DNA from: a bacterium
GTDB taxonomy: Bacteria > UBP6 > UBA1177
Reading direction: 5' to 3'
DNA length: 64,000 nucleotides
Assembly (NCBI GenBank): GCA_017963125.1
Contig: JAGCUA010000013.1
Coordinates: 24,646 to 88,645 of the forward strand
Positions 33,803 through 43,452 of this stretch are shown in pieces. Made by a program: the position numbers and the translations under genes. Numbering within the stretch: the stretch's first letter is position 1; each line of letters begins with the position of its first letter. The notes under the pieces were generated by a model. It was not told the origin of the DNA. It saw nothing but the letters and a program-made list of their open reading frames with translations, and searched no databases.

Positions 33803-35023
33803 TCATAGTTTTGAGCCGTAGAGCCTTCCTTTTTCGAAAGAAAGTGCGACTCTGACGAGGTCTCTCGGCTTGAAAACGCCTCTGACGTGAACAGTCTGGT
33901 ATTTTGAAGATGTGGCCTCAAAAAGGTCCTCCTCGATTTTTTCTTCGATGATGACTTCCTCTTCAGTAGCGTCGAGCGACTTCTGGAAAATCTCTTTTTT
34001 TGCCTGAAAAATATCGCGGAGTATTGCCGCACGCTCTTTTTTCACCTGCTTCGGAACGGGATTTTCCTTCTCCATTTTTTCTGCCGGAGTTCCGGGACGG
34101 GCGGAGAAGGGAAAGACGTGACCGTAAGCGAAAGGAAGGGACTCTATGAATTTTGCCGTTTCAGCAAAATCTGCGTCTGTTTCGCCCGGAAAACCTGTTA
34201 TGACATCAGTGCCGAAAGCGGGAAGCGAATTGTAGCATCCGACAACTTTTTCGACAGAACGCCTGAAAGCGTCGGTTCCGTAAGGCCTCCGCATATCGCG
34301 CAGAGTTTTGTCGCAGCCGCTTTGGAGCGGGATGTGCCAGTGAGGAAGGATCATCCCTTCTTTTGCGTATTCGAAAAGTCGTTCGTCGATTTCGGGCGAT
34401 TCGAGCGAGCCCATGCGGACTCTTCCGACAGTTTCGTAAGCCGCTTTGACGACATCTGCCAGAGAAGAAGCGTCGCTCAAGTCTTTTCCGTATTTTCCTA
34501 TGTGTATCCCGGTGAGGACGACTTCTTTGAAGTTTTCATCCGCGATTTTCTGCAGCAGAGCTTTGATTTCATGCAGCGGAACACTCTTCAGCGGCCCTCT
34601 CAGATACGGGATTATGCAGTATGCGCAGAACTGGTCACAGCCGCTCTGGATCTTGATGAAAGGGCGGCTCCGCGTGAAAAAGGCATCGTATTTAAGGTGT
34701 GAACCCAATATTTCGGCGACTTCTGAAATGTCGGGGACGATTTCAGTGTTTTCAAAGCTGATTTCCCCTTTGATTTTTCTTGCATAGCAGCCGGTGAGGA
34801 TCACTCTGCCGCGTTGCGAAAGGCGTCTCACCATGTTTCTTGCCTGGCTTTCGGCAGTTGCGGTCACGGCACAGCTGTTTATCACGAAAATGTCGGCATC
34901 ATCGTCGCAGCTCACTATTTCGATGCCTGAGAGCGATTTTCTCAACTGGTCGCTCTCGAAAAGGTTCACTTTGCAGCCGAAAGTGTAAAAAGCGACTTTC
35001 AAAGGCTTCTGGGAAGGATCCAT
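33803..35023 (-). CDS. mtaB: tRNA t6A37 methylthiotransferase MtaB
   Basis: 406 residues. N-terminal MTTase domain with conserved Cys (YTFGCKVNLFESDQL, VINSCAVTATAE, ILTGCYARK), a radical SAM core with CxxxCxxC (SGCDQFCAYCIIP), GTDVITGFPGETDADF and a C-terminal TRAM-like domain. The GCKVN motif and the length point to MtaB rather than MiaB or RimO. It adds a methylthio group to t6A37 of tRNA using two 4Fe-4S clusters, the step after TsaD. It begins 11 bp after the T-run of the rpsA terminator, so its transcription relies on read-through or an internal promoter. Confidence 0.93.
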   Translation of the reverse strand: MDPSQKPLKVAFYTFGCKVNLFESDQLRKSLSGIEIVSCDDDADIFVINSCAVTATAESQARNMVRRLSQRGRVILTGCYARKIKGEISFENTEIVPDISEVAEILGSHLKYDAFFTRSRPFIKIQSGCDQFCAYCIIPYLRGPLKSVPLHEIKALLQKIADENFKEVVLTGIHIGKYGKDLSDASSLADVVKAAYETVGRVRMGSLESPEIDERLFEYAKEGMILPHWHIPLQSGCDKTLRDMRRPYGTDAFRRSVEKVVGCYNSLPAFGTDVITGFPGETDADFAETAKFIESLPFAYGHVFPFSARPGTPAEKMEKENPVPKQVKKERAAILRDIFQAKKEIFQKSLDATEEEVIIEEKIEEDLFEATSSKYQTVHVRGVFKPRDLVRVALSFEKGRLYGSKL

Positions 35024-35035
35024 TTTTTACTCCGG

Positions 35036-35063
35036 ATAAAAAAAAGGGGCACCGAAGTGCCCC
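35036..35063 (-). terminator. Intrinsic terminator of rpsA
   Basis: On the minus strand a perfect GGGGCAC-TTCG-GTGCCCC hairpin (35046-35063) followed by a run of U (complement of A at 35037-35045). It lies 22 bp after the rpsA stop codon. Confidence 0.93.
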
Positions 35064-35085
35064 GTTAAAATCATGCGGAAAAGCG

Positions 35086-36750
35086 TTATTCCTCTGCTTT
35101 TTCCTCAGCTTTTTTGAAAGCATCAGCCATCGAGCCGAGTTTTTCCGGAACTTTTTCCGTAACAGCTTCAGCTTCTTCGACGATCTTCTGGTTTTCTTCG
35201 TCGCTTACAGCTTTGATGCTGAGGGAAACCTTTCTGTCGGTGTCGGAGATCGACTTGATGATGACTTCGAGTTTGTCGCCCGGCTGGTATTCTTTGTTGT
35301 CTTCGAATTCAGTTTTGTGGACAAGACCTTCGATCGTGTCGAAAACTTTTACGAAAACGCCGAATTCAGCAACTTTTACGACTTCGACTTCAATTTTGTC
35401 GCCTACGTTGTGCTGATCTTTGAAGATTTTCCAAGGATCTTCGGTAAGCTGTTTGATGCCGAGTGAGAATCTCTGTTTTTCGGAGTCGATGTTGAGAACG
35501 ACAGCTTCGATTTCGTCGCCTTTCTTGTAGTATTCCGACGGGTGTTTCAGTTTTCTGTCCCAGGTGATGTCGCTGGTTCTTACGAGACCGTCGATACCTT
35601 CCTCAACACCTACGAAAAGACCGAAATCGGTGATGTTGCGGATCGTTCCTTTTACGATCGTTCCGACCGGATACTTGTCTTTGAGAAGTTCCCATGGATT
35701 CGGTTCGATCTGTTTCATGCCGAGAGAAATCCTTCTGTTCTCGACGTCGATTTCAAGGATCTTGACTTCGACTTCGTCGCCGATAGCAACCATTTTGCCC
35801 GGGTGTTTGATTCTTCTCGTCCATGACATTTCTGAAATGTGAATGAGACCTTCAACGCCTTTTTCAAGCTCAACGAAAGCGCCGTAATCTTCAAGAGAAA
35901 CGACAACGCCTTTAACCGTTTTGCCTGCTGCGTATTTTTCAGTCGCATGGATCCACGGATCGTCGGTGATCTGTTTTACGCCGAGGCTGACTCTTTCGGA
36001 GTCTTTGTCGTATTTGAGGACTTTGACATCGACTTCGTCGCCGATTTTGAACATTTCGGACGGATGATTTACTCTGCCCCATGACATATCGGTGATGTGA
36101 AGAAGACCGTCGATACCGCCGAGGTCAACGAAAACGCCGTAGTAGGTGATGTTCTTGACAAGACCTTTAACAATAGCGCCTTCCTGAAGTTTTTCGAGAG
36201 TCGTGTTCTTGAGAGCTTCTCTTTCTTTCTCAAGAAGGTCTCTTCTCGAAATGACGATGTTGCCTTTCTTCTTGTCGAATTTGATGACTTTGAAATCATA
36301 GGTTTTGCCGATGAGGTCATCGACGTTTTTGATGGGTCTCAGGGCAACCTGTGAATTGGGAAGGAACGCCTTTACGCCGATATCAACAGCAAGACCGCCG
36401 TTGACTTTCGCAACGATCGTACCGTTTACAAGCGAGCCGTCCTGGAAAGCTTTCTCGACAACTTCCCATACTTTGAGCCTGGAAGCTTTCTCTTTGGAAA
36501 GAGACATGCCTCTGTCGCCATCCCAGTTCTCTACAACGACTTCGATCTCGTCGTTGACTTTAAGGTTTGCAAGTTCTTCCGGCGTGAATTCGCTTGCCGA
36601 AATAACTCCGTCGCTTTTAAGGCCGACATCAACGATGATGACATCCTTTCTGATTGCGCGAACGATACCCTTACTGATTTTTTCGCCTGAATTTTCTTCT
36701 TTGTTCGGAAGATAGCTTTCAAGCAGTTCTGCAAAAGTTTCTTGTGACAT
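35086..36750 (-). CDS. rpsA: 30S ribosomal protein S1
   Basis: 554 residues from the ATG at 36750, which follows a perfect AAAGGAGGT. The frame runs 60 codons further upstream through the promoter, which is not translated. Six S1 domains are visible with starts near residues 24 (KGIVRAIRKDVIIVDVG), 105, 190 (VKGLVKNITYYGVFVDLG), 275 (VKGVVVSLEDYGAFVELE), 362 (VKGTIRNITDFGLFVGVE) and 449 (IEVEVVKVAEFGVFVKV). The protein unfolds mRNA leaders and brings them to the 30S subunit. It ends with an acidic/basic tail. Own promoter and own terminator. Confidence 0.97.
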   Translation of the reverse strand: MSQETFAELLESYLPNKEENSGEKISKGIVRAIRKDVIIVDVGLKSDGVISASEFTPEELANLKVNDEIEVVVENWDGDRGMSLSKEKASRLKVWEVVEKAFQDGSLVNGTIVAKVNGGLAVDIGVKAFLPNSQVALRPIKNVDDLIGKTYDFKVIKFDKKKGNIVISRRDLLEKEREALKNTTLEKLQEGAIVKGLVKNITYYGVFVDLGGIDGLLHITDMSWGRVNHPSEMFKIGDEVDVKVLKYDKDSERVSLGVKQITDDPWIHATEKYAAGKTVKGVVVSLEDYGAFVELEKGVEGLIHISEMSWTRRIKHPGKMVAIGDEVEVKILEIDVENRRISLGMKQIEPNPWELLKDKYPVGTIVKGTIRNITDFGLFVGVEEGIDGLVRTSDITWDRKLKHPSEYYKKGDEIEAVVLNIDSEKQRFSLGIKQLTEDPWKIFKDQHNVGDKIEVEVVKVAEFGVFVKVFDTIEGLVHKTEFEDNKEYQPGDKLEVIIKSISDTDRKVSLSIKAVSDEENQKIVEEAEAVTEKVPEKLGSMADAFKKAEEKAEE

Positions 36751-36808
36751 ACGAAAATACCTCCTTTGTTTTTCGTCACCGCCGCTTATACGGCAAAGTG
36801 CGGGCGAT

Positions 36809-36836
36809 ATTATAAAAAATGTTGTTTTTATGTCAA
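36809..36836 (-). promoter_or_regulatory. Promoter of rpsA
   Basis: On the minus strand TTGACA (36831-36836), a 16-bp spacer and TATAAT (36809-36814), about 59 bp upstream of the ATG. Confidence 0.75.
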
Positions 36837-36937
36837 TAAAAAAATAAACTCCTTTTCTTCGAAAAAACTGCCGGGATTTTTTTTCGGGATCTTCCTGAAA
36901 GTCGGTCTTCGGATTTTTGCCCGTGAACAAAAAAATA

Positions 36938-36966
36938 TTGACTTGAAAGACAAAGTTTAGTTATAT
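36938..36966 (+). promoter_or_regulatory. Promoter of the giant coiled-coil gene
   Basis: TTGACT (36938-36943), a 17-bp spacer and TTATAT (36961-36966), about 48 bp before the TTG start. The 36751-37014 stretch is a divergent promoter region and holds no gene. Confidence 0.55.
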
Positions 36967-37014
36967 GGTGCGCTTTTGTGGTGTTTCGTTGAAAATTACA
37001 TATTGGAGGAAAAT

Positions 37015-40000
37015 TTGAAAAGTCTGAAAATTTTGTTGTCAGTATCGATTATTTTTATGACATCCCTGCTTTTTGCGGGAACAGTGTCGGTATTTCCGAT
37101 GGCTGCGATTGAGAAAGACCAGCGCATGGCTGAAGATGTCGATACTTCGATCGAAGAAGTTATTGACGACGTTAAAGGCGCCGAAGCTTCCATGTTTGCC
37201 GATTCTCTCGGCACGAAGGCTAAAAAAGAGCTTGCAAAGTGCGGAGAAAATCTCGGTTGTCAGAAAAAACTTGTTTCCAAGGCAAAGCAGAAATCCGATT
37301 TTTATATTTTTTCCAAGATGAAATTCGTCAAAAAGAGCGGAAAAACGATAATCGAAACCTACCTCATTGACGGCAAAGGCAACAACCTCGGAAAAGAGAA
37401 GGCAAATTTCGATAAAGGCGCTTCGACCGAAAAGATCGCGTCGAAACTTGTGAAAATATGGAGCAAGATGCTTGCGTCAAATTCTGTTGCAAAAGACGAA
37501 CCTGAAGAAGAAGAACCTGAACCTGTCAGACCGGCTAAAAAATTCAATACCGACGCTGCAATAAAAGAGGCGCTTGAAGCTTATGCTTCCGGTGATCTCA
37601 AAGCAGCCGACAAGGCTCTCGACGGTGCTGCGGACAGAGATGTCAAGGCGAAGGAGCTCAAAAAGAATATCGCCGAAATATCGAAGTTCGTCCAGCGTGC
37701 CAATGCTGCTATAAAGGCTAAAAATTACGACGAAGCTATTCCCGTGATCGCAAAGGCCGAAAATCTCGACGAAGCCATCCTTGAAATGGGTTCAAGCTCG
37801 AAATACCGCGTTTACAGAAAGGATTCAGTCGAAAGAGTCGTTTACTCCGATCCGAGCGAAAAGGATATCCGCGCAGTAGACACGATACATTCAAGATTCG
37901 ACAAACAGCGTGAAAAACTCAGAAAGGAAAAGGCGAAAACCATTTCTGAGACCGATGCATGGCTCAATGCGAGAATTCTCGAAAGAGAAGCAAAACTCAA
38001 AAAATACGATGATGACTCCAAGGCTGCAAAACAGCAGAAGGAGACTGAATACAAAGAGCTTTCGGAAAGAATCAAAGCTATGAAGTATCAGTGGGAGAAG
38101 GACGACAGCGAACTCGAGCAGAAGATCGTTGAACTCGAGAACAAGCTCACTCTTTTCGAACAGAGAGAAAAAGGTGTAACGAAAGGTTCAAACGCTCTTT
38201 CGGCTCAGTATGAAAAAGAAATGGCGAAAGAGATGGCTGAGACCGACAAGAAGTACGGCGATATCCTCAAAAAGATGAAAGAGGAAAAAGAAGCGCGCTA
38301 CAAAAAGCAGGACGACGAGATCGAAGCCGGCAACAAAAAGACCGAAGCGGCAGTTCTCGCTCTTGAAGCAAAGAAAAAAGCGAACAGCGACAAAATCTCC
38401 GAACTTGACAAGAAAATGACCGGCGAACAGGAACAGTTCGACGAGAACGAAAAGAAGATCATGGCCAAGAACGAAGAAGTCAGAATGAAAAACGAGGACG
38501 AGGACAGAAAATACAAAGTCGAAGTCGAAAAAGAGTATCAGGCTAAGTTCGACGACCTCAACAAAAAACTTCAGGATTACGATGCCCAGGAATCGGAAGA
38601 GCGCGAAAAACTCAAAAAATACGACGCTGCGACTGAAGAATACATGTTCAAGAACGCAGAAGTAATGCAGAAGTATCAGGAAGAGATCGAAAAAGAACGT
38701 GCAACTGTCGAAGCTGACTGCGCGAAAAAGAAAGAATCTGCTTCCGCTGACGCTGAGAAGGCATACTCCGAAGAACTTGAGAAACTGAACAAGGAAAAGG
38801 CTGACATCGAAGCTAAGATCGCTGAAAAAGAGACGCCGGCTCTTAAAAAACAGCTTGCTGCAGCAGAAAAGAAGATTTCGAAGCACGAAGGCGGAAAAGA
38901 CGGTTTCGTCGCTAAGAAAATGGCTGCAGTCGAGCAGGAATGCGAAAACAAGAGCATGGCAGTAGATATGAAACTTGCTCAGAAGAGCGATGAACTTAAC
39001 AAAGACAACACGAAATACCAGAAGGCTCAGCAGGCTGAAAAGAAGAAAGCTGAGGCAAACTTCAAGGCTTTCCAGCAGAGAAAAGACGCTTTCAGAAAGA
39101 ATATCGACAGCCAGATCGCGGCAGCTCAGAAAGATCGTGACCGCAAGATCGAGGCCCGCGAGAAAGAGAGAAGCAAACAGACTGAAACCTGGAACAAAGA
39201 GGCTGCTGCAAGACAGAAAGATCTTGAAAACAAACAGAGAACAGACAAAAACACGAAAGACCGTCTCGTTAAGGAAAACGAAGGTATCGATGCTCAGATT
39301 GCAATAACCAATGCAAAATGGGCTGACAAGAGCGACGATATCAAAATCAAGAATCAGGCTGACAACCAGAAATATGAGAAGACCTGGCAGGAAAAATACG
39401 ACAAGACCGATAACGAGTACAAAGAAAAGAAAGAGGCTATAGAGAACAAATACGCTCAGAAACAGGTCGATGACAAAGACGCTCAGAAAAGACAGAAAGA
39501 ACAGTGGGAAGAAGAAGTTCAGAAACTGAACGACGAGAAACAGAGAAGAAAAGAAGAGCGTCAGGCTATTCTTGTTGCAGAGCAGGAAAAATGGAAAGAG
39601 AAAACTGCAAAGTGGGACGAGGAAGAGGCTCAGAGAAAAGAGGAAAAGGCCGAGTTCTCGAAGAATCTGAAGCAGCTTGCTCTTGAAGACAAGAAAGAAG
39701 CTCAGGCTAAAAAGAAAGAAGCTGAGCAGAACTATGAAGAAAAGACCAAAGAGATTGACGAAAAGGAACTCGAGCAGGTTCGTGCAAGATTCAAAGAGGA
39801 ATACAAAGTCACGAAATCGAGAGAAGTCGTAGATGTAAAAGGTTCTGATGATATCTACAAACTTAAGGCAGAGGCTTTTGCGAAGAGCGGTCTTGTAAAA
39901 CTCAACGAGAAGGACCTTATCGGTGCAAGAAGATCTTTTGCAGAGGCTCTCAGAATCGACAGAAACAACCAGATCGCGCTCAACGGTATGAATTCGATCA

Positions 40001-40155
40001 ACGTAACGGCTAAATCGATGTACTGGGAAGCATACGGCAAGAGAGAGACAGACAAGGCGAAAGCTAAAGAGATCTTCACGCTTCTCATCAAGACTCTGAT
40101 GCCTTCGAACGAATTCTTCCTTAAGGCTAAAACTGCTCTCGAAGAGCTTGAATAA
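37015..40155 (+). CDS. Exported giant coiled-coil protein with C-terminal TPR-like end
   Basis: 1046 residues. Started at the TTG at 37015, 5 bp after GGAGG; the frame extends 13 codons upstream without a site. A signal peptide (MKSLKILLSVSIIFMTSLLFA) is followed by a small domain that resembles the N-terminal part of CsgG/TolB-like assembly proteins (KQKSDFYIFSKMKFVKKSGK, ETYLIDGKGNNLG). Next comes a Glu/Pro linker, a TPR-like pair, and from about residue 280 to 940 an almost unbroken run of charged heptads (Lys, Glu, Asp, Gln, Arg), such as KKYDDDSKAAKQQKETEYKE. The end is again TPR-like (AKSGLVKLNEKDLIGARRSF). A periplasmic scaffold or rod is the plausible role; no family recognised. Confidence 0.82.
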   Translation: MKSLKILLSVSIIFMTSLLFAGTVSVFPMAAIEKDQRMAEDVDTSIEEVIDDVKGAEASMFADSLGTKAKKELAKCGENLGCQKKLVSKAKQKSDFYIFSKMKFVKKSGKTIIETYLIDGKGNNLGKEKANFDKGASTEKIASKLVKIWSKMLASNSVAKDEPEEEEPEPVRPAKKFNTDAAIKEALEAYASGDLKAADKALDGAADRDVKAKELKKNIAEISKFVQRANAAIKAKNYDEAIPVIAKAENLDEAILEMGSSSKYRVYRKDSVERVVYSDPSEKDIRAVDTIHSRFDKQREKLRKEKAKTISETDAWLNARILEREAKLKKYDDDSKAAKQQKETEYKELSERIKAMKYQWEKDDSELEQKIVELENKLTLFEQREKGVTKGSNALSAQYEKEMAKEMAETDKKYGDILKKMKEEKEARYKKQDDEIEAGNKKTEAAVLALEAKKKANSDKISELDKKMTGEQEQFDENEKKIMAKNEEVRMKNEDEDRKYKVEVEKEYQAKFDDLNKKLQDYDAQESEEREKLKKYDAATEEYMFKNAEVMQKYQEEIEKERATVEADCAKKKESASADAEKAYSEELEKLNKEKADIEAKIAEKETPALKKQLAAAEKKISKHEGGKDGFVAKKMAAVEQECENKSMAVDMKLAQKSDELNKDNTKYQKAQQAEKKKAEANFKAFQQRKDAFRKNIDSQIAAAQKDRDRKIEAREKERSKQTETWNKEAAARQKDLENKQRTDKNTKDRLVKENEGIDAQIAITNAKWADKSDDIKIKNQADNQKYEKTWQEKYDKTDNEYKEKKEAIENKYAQKQVDDKDAQKRQKEQWEEEVQKLNDEKQRRKEERQAILVAEQEKWKEKTAKWDEEEAQRKEEKAEFSKNLKQLALEDKKEAQAKKKEAEQNYEEKTKEIDEKELEQVRARFKEEYKVTKSREVVDVKGSDDIYKLKAEAFAKSGLVKLNEKDLIGARRSFAEALRIDRNNQIALNGMNSINVTAKSMYWEAYGKRETDKAKAKEIFTLLIKTLMPSNEFFLKAKTALEELE

Positions 40156-40165
40156 GAGGTGAAAA

Positions 40166-40588
40166 ATGCAGAATACATCAGCTCCGGTAATAATCAAAGG
40201 GCAGTATAAAGGCGGGCTTCGCAATGAAATGACCCACCTTAAATCGAACAACACAATTATGACTGATGCTCCTGTTGACAATCACGGCAAGGGCGAGGCT
40301 TTTTCGCCGACCGACCTTGTCTGCGGTGCTTTGGCTGCATGCATGATGACGATTATGGGCATCACCGCTCAGACTCATGAATTCGATATCGACGGTGCGA
40401 CCTACGAAATAAAAAAGACTATGGTCACGGATCCGCGCCGCATCGGTCAGATCGACATTGCAATCAATTTCCCGCATCACGACTACACAGACAAGCAGAA
40501 GGCGATGCTTAAAGCTGCGGCAGACACCTGCCCGGTCGCAAAGACGCTCGGCTCTGAAGTCGTTGTAAACGTCACAATGAATTTCTGA
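40166..40588 (+). CDS. OsmC/Ohr-family protein
   Basis: 140 residues, ATG after GAGGTG, 10 bp after the coiled-coil gene. OsmC fold with the two redox Cys in ALAACMMTIMGI and ADTCPVAKTL, and FSPTDLVCGALAACM typical of the family; the catalytic Arg/Glu network is partly visible. OsmC-type proteins reduce organic hydroperoxides in the cytoplasm using their Cys pair. The subfamily is the small YhfA-like type rather than Ohr. A 99-bp gap follows, with no terminator seen, before the convergent tdk. Confidence 0.88.
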   Translation: MQNTSAPVIIKGQYKGGLRNEMTHLKSNNTIMTDAPVDNHGKGEAFSPTDLVCGALAACMMTIMGITAQTHEFDIDGATYEIKKTMVTDPRRIGQIDIAINFPHHDYTDKQKAMLKAAADTCPVAKTLGSEVVVNVTMNF

Positions 40589-40687
40589 TCTTTTCGAAAA
40601 AACAATCCTAAAATTTCAAGTTTACTGCTTTAAGATTTTTTCTGATTTTTCTTCAGTATTTTGCTGATGATGAAGTTTTGATGAAAA

Positions 40688-41275
40688 CTAATCGTTTTTG
40701 CTGCCTAAATTGCCTTCGGCCCAGTGCTTTCTGCAAAGCGCGACATAGCTTTCGTTGCCGCCGAGCATGACCTGTTCGCCCTCTTTTACGACTTTGCCGT
40801 CAACGACTCTGGCATTCATTATAGCTTTTTTAGAGCACCAGCAGACGGTTTTGATCTCTTCGATCGTATCGGCCATGGCGAGAAGGCGTTCGCTTCCCGG
40901 GAAAAGGTTTCCTGCGAAATCGGCGCGCAGTCCGTATGCAATGACCGGAATGTTGAGTTCGTCGACGACGCGGCAGAGCTGCATGACCTGTTCGGAAGTG
41001 AGAAACTGGGCTTCGTCAATCAGAACGCAGTCGATTTTTTTTATTTCGTTCATTCTGCTGATAGTGTCAAAAGCATTGTCTTCAGGTTTTAAAATGCAGG
41101 CTTTTTTAGCAAGTCCGATCCTGCTTTTGACGATATCGATGCCGTCACGCGTGTCGATAGAGGGTTTGAAAATGACGGCGTTCTGATTCCTCTCGAAGTA
41201 GTTGTATTCGACCATGAGTGCGTTCGAAGTCTTGCTTGCACCCATGGCACCGTATCTGAAGTAAAGTTTAGCCAT
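40688..41275 (-). CDS. tdk: Thymidine kinase
   Basis: 195 residues, type II TK. P-loop YGAMGASKTSNAL (with Ser where many members have Gly before the Lys), Walker-B region IDCVLIDEAQFLTSEQV with the catalytic Glu, and lid IAYGLRADFAGNLFPGSERLL. Zn-ribbon remains as CWCSKKAIMNARVVDGK and CRKHW. The enzyme phosphorylates thymidine to dTMP in salvage. It begins 14 bp after the lipoprotein at 41290-42057 and is likely cotranscribed with it. Confidence 0.95.
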   Translation of the reverse strand: MAKLYFRYGAMGASKTSNALMVEYNYFERNQNAVIFKPSIDTRDGIDIVKSRIGLAKKACILKPEDNAFDTISRMNEIKKIDCVLIDEAQFLTSEQVMQLCRVVDELNIPVIAYGLRADFAGNLFPGSERLLAMADTIEEIKTVCWCSKKAIMNARVVDGKVVKEGEQVMLGGNESYVALCRKHWAEGNLGSKND

Positions 41276-41289
41276 AGATCATTCTTCGA

Positions 41290-42057
41290 TCAGTCGATGC
41301 TGTTCCATTCAAAAGGCTCGAGTTTATAGCATTTCCCGTTTTCAGGTTCAATGTAAACGCCGTTTTCCTCATCGATTAAGAGTTCGTAAAAAACGATGGC
41401 GGTAGTATCGACTTTCAGTTTCATATAGTCCTCTGCGTCAACATCTTCAATGTGGAACGAACCGCTTTTTGCGATATAGTTCTTTTTGAACCACCACATG
41501 CTTGCATCGAAATCCGTGTAGAAGAAAACACGGGTGCCGTCTTCGTTGTTAGGATCGAGATCCTGCAGAGAAATGGTTTCACCTTTGAGCTCGGTAACGT
41601 TTTTGGTGAAGTAAGCCTCTATGAAAAAGAGGGGCTCTGTATCGTCTACATAAGTTTCCGAATCGTAAAGCCAGATATCGATTTCATTGACATCCATCTT
41701 GCGGACGTCCATCGATTTGTAAACAACAGTTTCGCAGTTGCTGTCGTCTATGACTTCATCGTTGTCGCCGGTATCGGTGTCGTCTTCATCGTTTGTCTGA
41801 TCTTCGGTGTCGGTTACTTCATCATCGTTTGTTGAGTCGCTGTCATCGTCATCAGGCAGACCCGGTGTGTTGTTGTTCTCTTCATCGTTTGTCTGATCTC
41901 CGGTGTCGTTTTTTTCTTCATCCGTTGCGGAATCACCGGTATCGGTGTCTGAATCGTTGACGGTGTCGCCTGTGTCGGTTTCGTCGTCGCTGTCACCGCA
42001 GGAAACAAAAATCACCATTGCAAGAACCAAAAGAGTGATCGTGAAAAACTTTTTCAT
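41290..42057 (-). CDS. Lipoprotein with Asp/Thr/Asn-rich linker
   Basis: 255 residues from the ATG at 42057, preceded by GGAGGTT; an upstream in-frame ATG has no site. The signal peptide (MKKFFTITLLVLAMVIFVSC) carries the lipid Cys at 20. Low-complexity linker with DTGD, NDSDTDTG and TNDEEN units up to about residue 105, then a 150-residue domain (VYKSMDVRKMDVNEIDIWLYDSE, FFIEAYFTKNVTEL, DASMWWFKKNYIAKSGSFHIEDVD) that is beta-rich and has no named family I can identify. Surface-anchored by inference. First gene before tdk. Confidence 0.8.
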   Translation of the reverse strand: MKKFFTITLLVLAMVIFVSCGDSDDETDTGDTVNDSDTDTGDSATDEEKNDTGDQTNDEENNNTPGLPDDDDSDSTNDDEVTDTEDQTNDEDDTDTGDNDEVIDDSNCETVVYKSMDVRKMDVNEIDIWLYDSETYVDDTEPLFFIEAYFTKNVTELKGETISLQDLDPNNEDGTRVFFYTDFDASMWWFKKNYIAKSGSFHIEDVDAEDYMKLKVDTTAIVFYELLIDEENGVYIEPENGKCYKLEPFEWNSID

Positions 42058-42181
42058 AAGAACCTCCAAAAAAAAGTTGAACAAAAAAACGCGCTATTAT
42101 ACGGATCCCGCAAAAAAAAACCAGATTGGCGCAGTTTTATGATTTTGCGTATAAAAACGGCAAAAATATAGATTTTTCAGA

Positions 42182-42209
42182 TTGACAAACTAAAAGTTGA
42201 AATTATATT
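42182..42209 (+). promoter_or_regulatory. Promoter of the cysteine desulfurase gene
   Basis: TTGACA (42182-42187), a 16-bp spacer and TATATT (42204-42209), 38 bp before the ATG. The ribosome-binding site TTAGGAG is at 42232-42238. No IscR-like site is evident. Confidence 0.65.
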
Positions 42210-42247
42210 AGCGCACGTGAATTTATTGTTTTTTAGGAGTTTTTACA

Positions 42248-43438
42248 ATGACACACAGAATATACTTCGACAACAGCGCAACAACGCCGGTCAGAAAGGA
42301 AGTCGTTGACGAAATAATGCCGTTTCTCACCGACCTCGGCGGCAACCCTTCGAGCAGACACTATGAAGGCAGAATCGTCAGAACGGCAGTAGAAGCTGCA
42401 AGGGCGAAAGTCGCAGCGGCTTTGAACGCTGATCCTGCTGAAATCTACTTCAATTCCTGCGCAAGCGAAGGAAACAACACCGTTCTCCGCGGCTACATGC
42501 TGGGACTTGGCAAAAACGCGAAGAAAAACCACATAATCACGACCGCGGTCGAACATCCGAGCATTTTCAACACCGTTGCGGCTCTTGAAAAAGAGGGTTT
42601 TGAGGTCACTTATCTTCCGGTCGACGGAAAGGGAAACCTCAATCTCGACGATCTCCGCAACGCGATAAAGGAAAATACCGGTCTTATTTCGACGATGTTC
42701 GTAAACAACGAGATCGGAAACATCTATCCGGTCGAGGAAATCGGAAAGATCGCACGTGAGCACAACATTCTTTTCCACGTCGACGCTGTCCAGGCTGTCG
42801 GCAAAATTCCGGTCGATGTCAAAAAGATCGGCTGCGACTTCCTGACGGTTTCAGCGCATAAATTCTACGGCCTCAAAGGTGTAGGCGCTCTTTTCGTAAA
42901 ACGCGGAAGAGTTCTGAAAAACCTCCTTACAGGCGGCCATCAGGAACACGGAAAACGCCCTGGAACAGAGAATGTTGTCGGCATAATCGGCATGGGAAAG
43001 GCGATAGAGCTTGCAGTTGCAGAGCTTGACGCGGAAGCAAAAAGAGTTGCTGCTCTCAGAGACCATCTCGAGCAGAGAGTTCTTGCCGAAATTCCTTACA
43101 CGAGAGTTGTAGGAGATCCGTCGCACAGAGTTCCGACCCTTTCCAATATTTCGTTCAGATTCGTTGAAGGCGAGGGGATCCTGCTCAAACTTGACACCGA
43201 AGGCATCGCGGTTTCTACCGGTTCAGCATGTTCTTCGAGCGATCTCAAGGCAAGCCACGTGATCACAGCACTGAACGGTGACCCGGAAGAGGCTCACTCG
43301 AGCATCCGTTTTTCTCTGGGAAGACACTCTACACTCGAAGATGTCGACTACACGGTGGACACTTTGAAGAGCACGATTTCGCTTCTTCGCAGTTTTTCAC
43401 CGATTTACGATGAATTTGTAAACTCAGACAAACACTAA
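42248..43438 (+). CDS. iscS: Cysteine desulfurase (IscS/NifS)
   Basis: 396 residues. PLP-dependent class-V aminotransferase fold: YFDNSATTPVRKEV, HPSIFNTV, FHVDAVQAVGKIPVDV, LTVSAHKFYGLKG with the PLP Lys, and STGSACSSSDL with the catalytic Cys. It removes sulfur from cysteine and passes it as persulfide to the scaffold, for Fe-S clusters and tRNA thiolation. The scaffold protein is encoded 14 bp downstream. The symbol iscS is used; nifS is equally fitting. Confidence 0.95.
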   Translation: MTHRIYFDNSATTPVRKEVVDEIMPFLTDLGGNPSSRHYEGRIVRTAVEAARAKVAAALNADPAEIYFNSCASEGNNTVLRGYMLGLGKNAKKNHIITTAVEHPSIFNTVAALEKEGFEVTYLPVDGKGNLNLDDLRNAIKENTGLISTMFVNNEIGNIYPVEEIGKIAREHNILFHVDAVQAVGKIPVDVKKIGCDFLTVSAHKFYGLKGVGALFVKRGRVLKNLLTGGHQEHGKRPGTENVVGIIGMGKAIELAVAELDAEAKRVAALRDHLEQRVLAEIPYTRVVGDPSHRVPTLSNISFRFVEGEGILLKLDTEGIAVSTGSACSSSDLKASHVITALNGDPEEAHSSIRFSLGRHSTLEDVDYTVDTLKSTISLLRSFSPIYDEFVNSDKH

Positions 43439-43452
43439 AATAGGAGAAAATC

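Noticed and set aside
38188..40281. 697-codon open frame on the minus strand opposite the coiled-coil gene
   Set aside because: It is the antisense shadow of the Lys/Glu-rich codons; its Phe/Leu/Ser content is what complementing such codons gives, and it has no start site.
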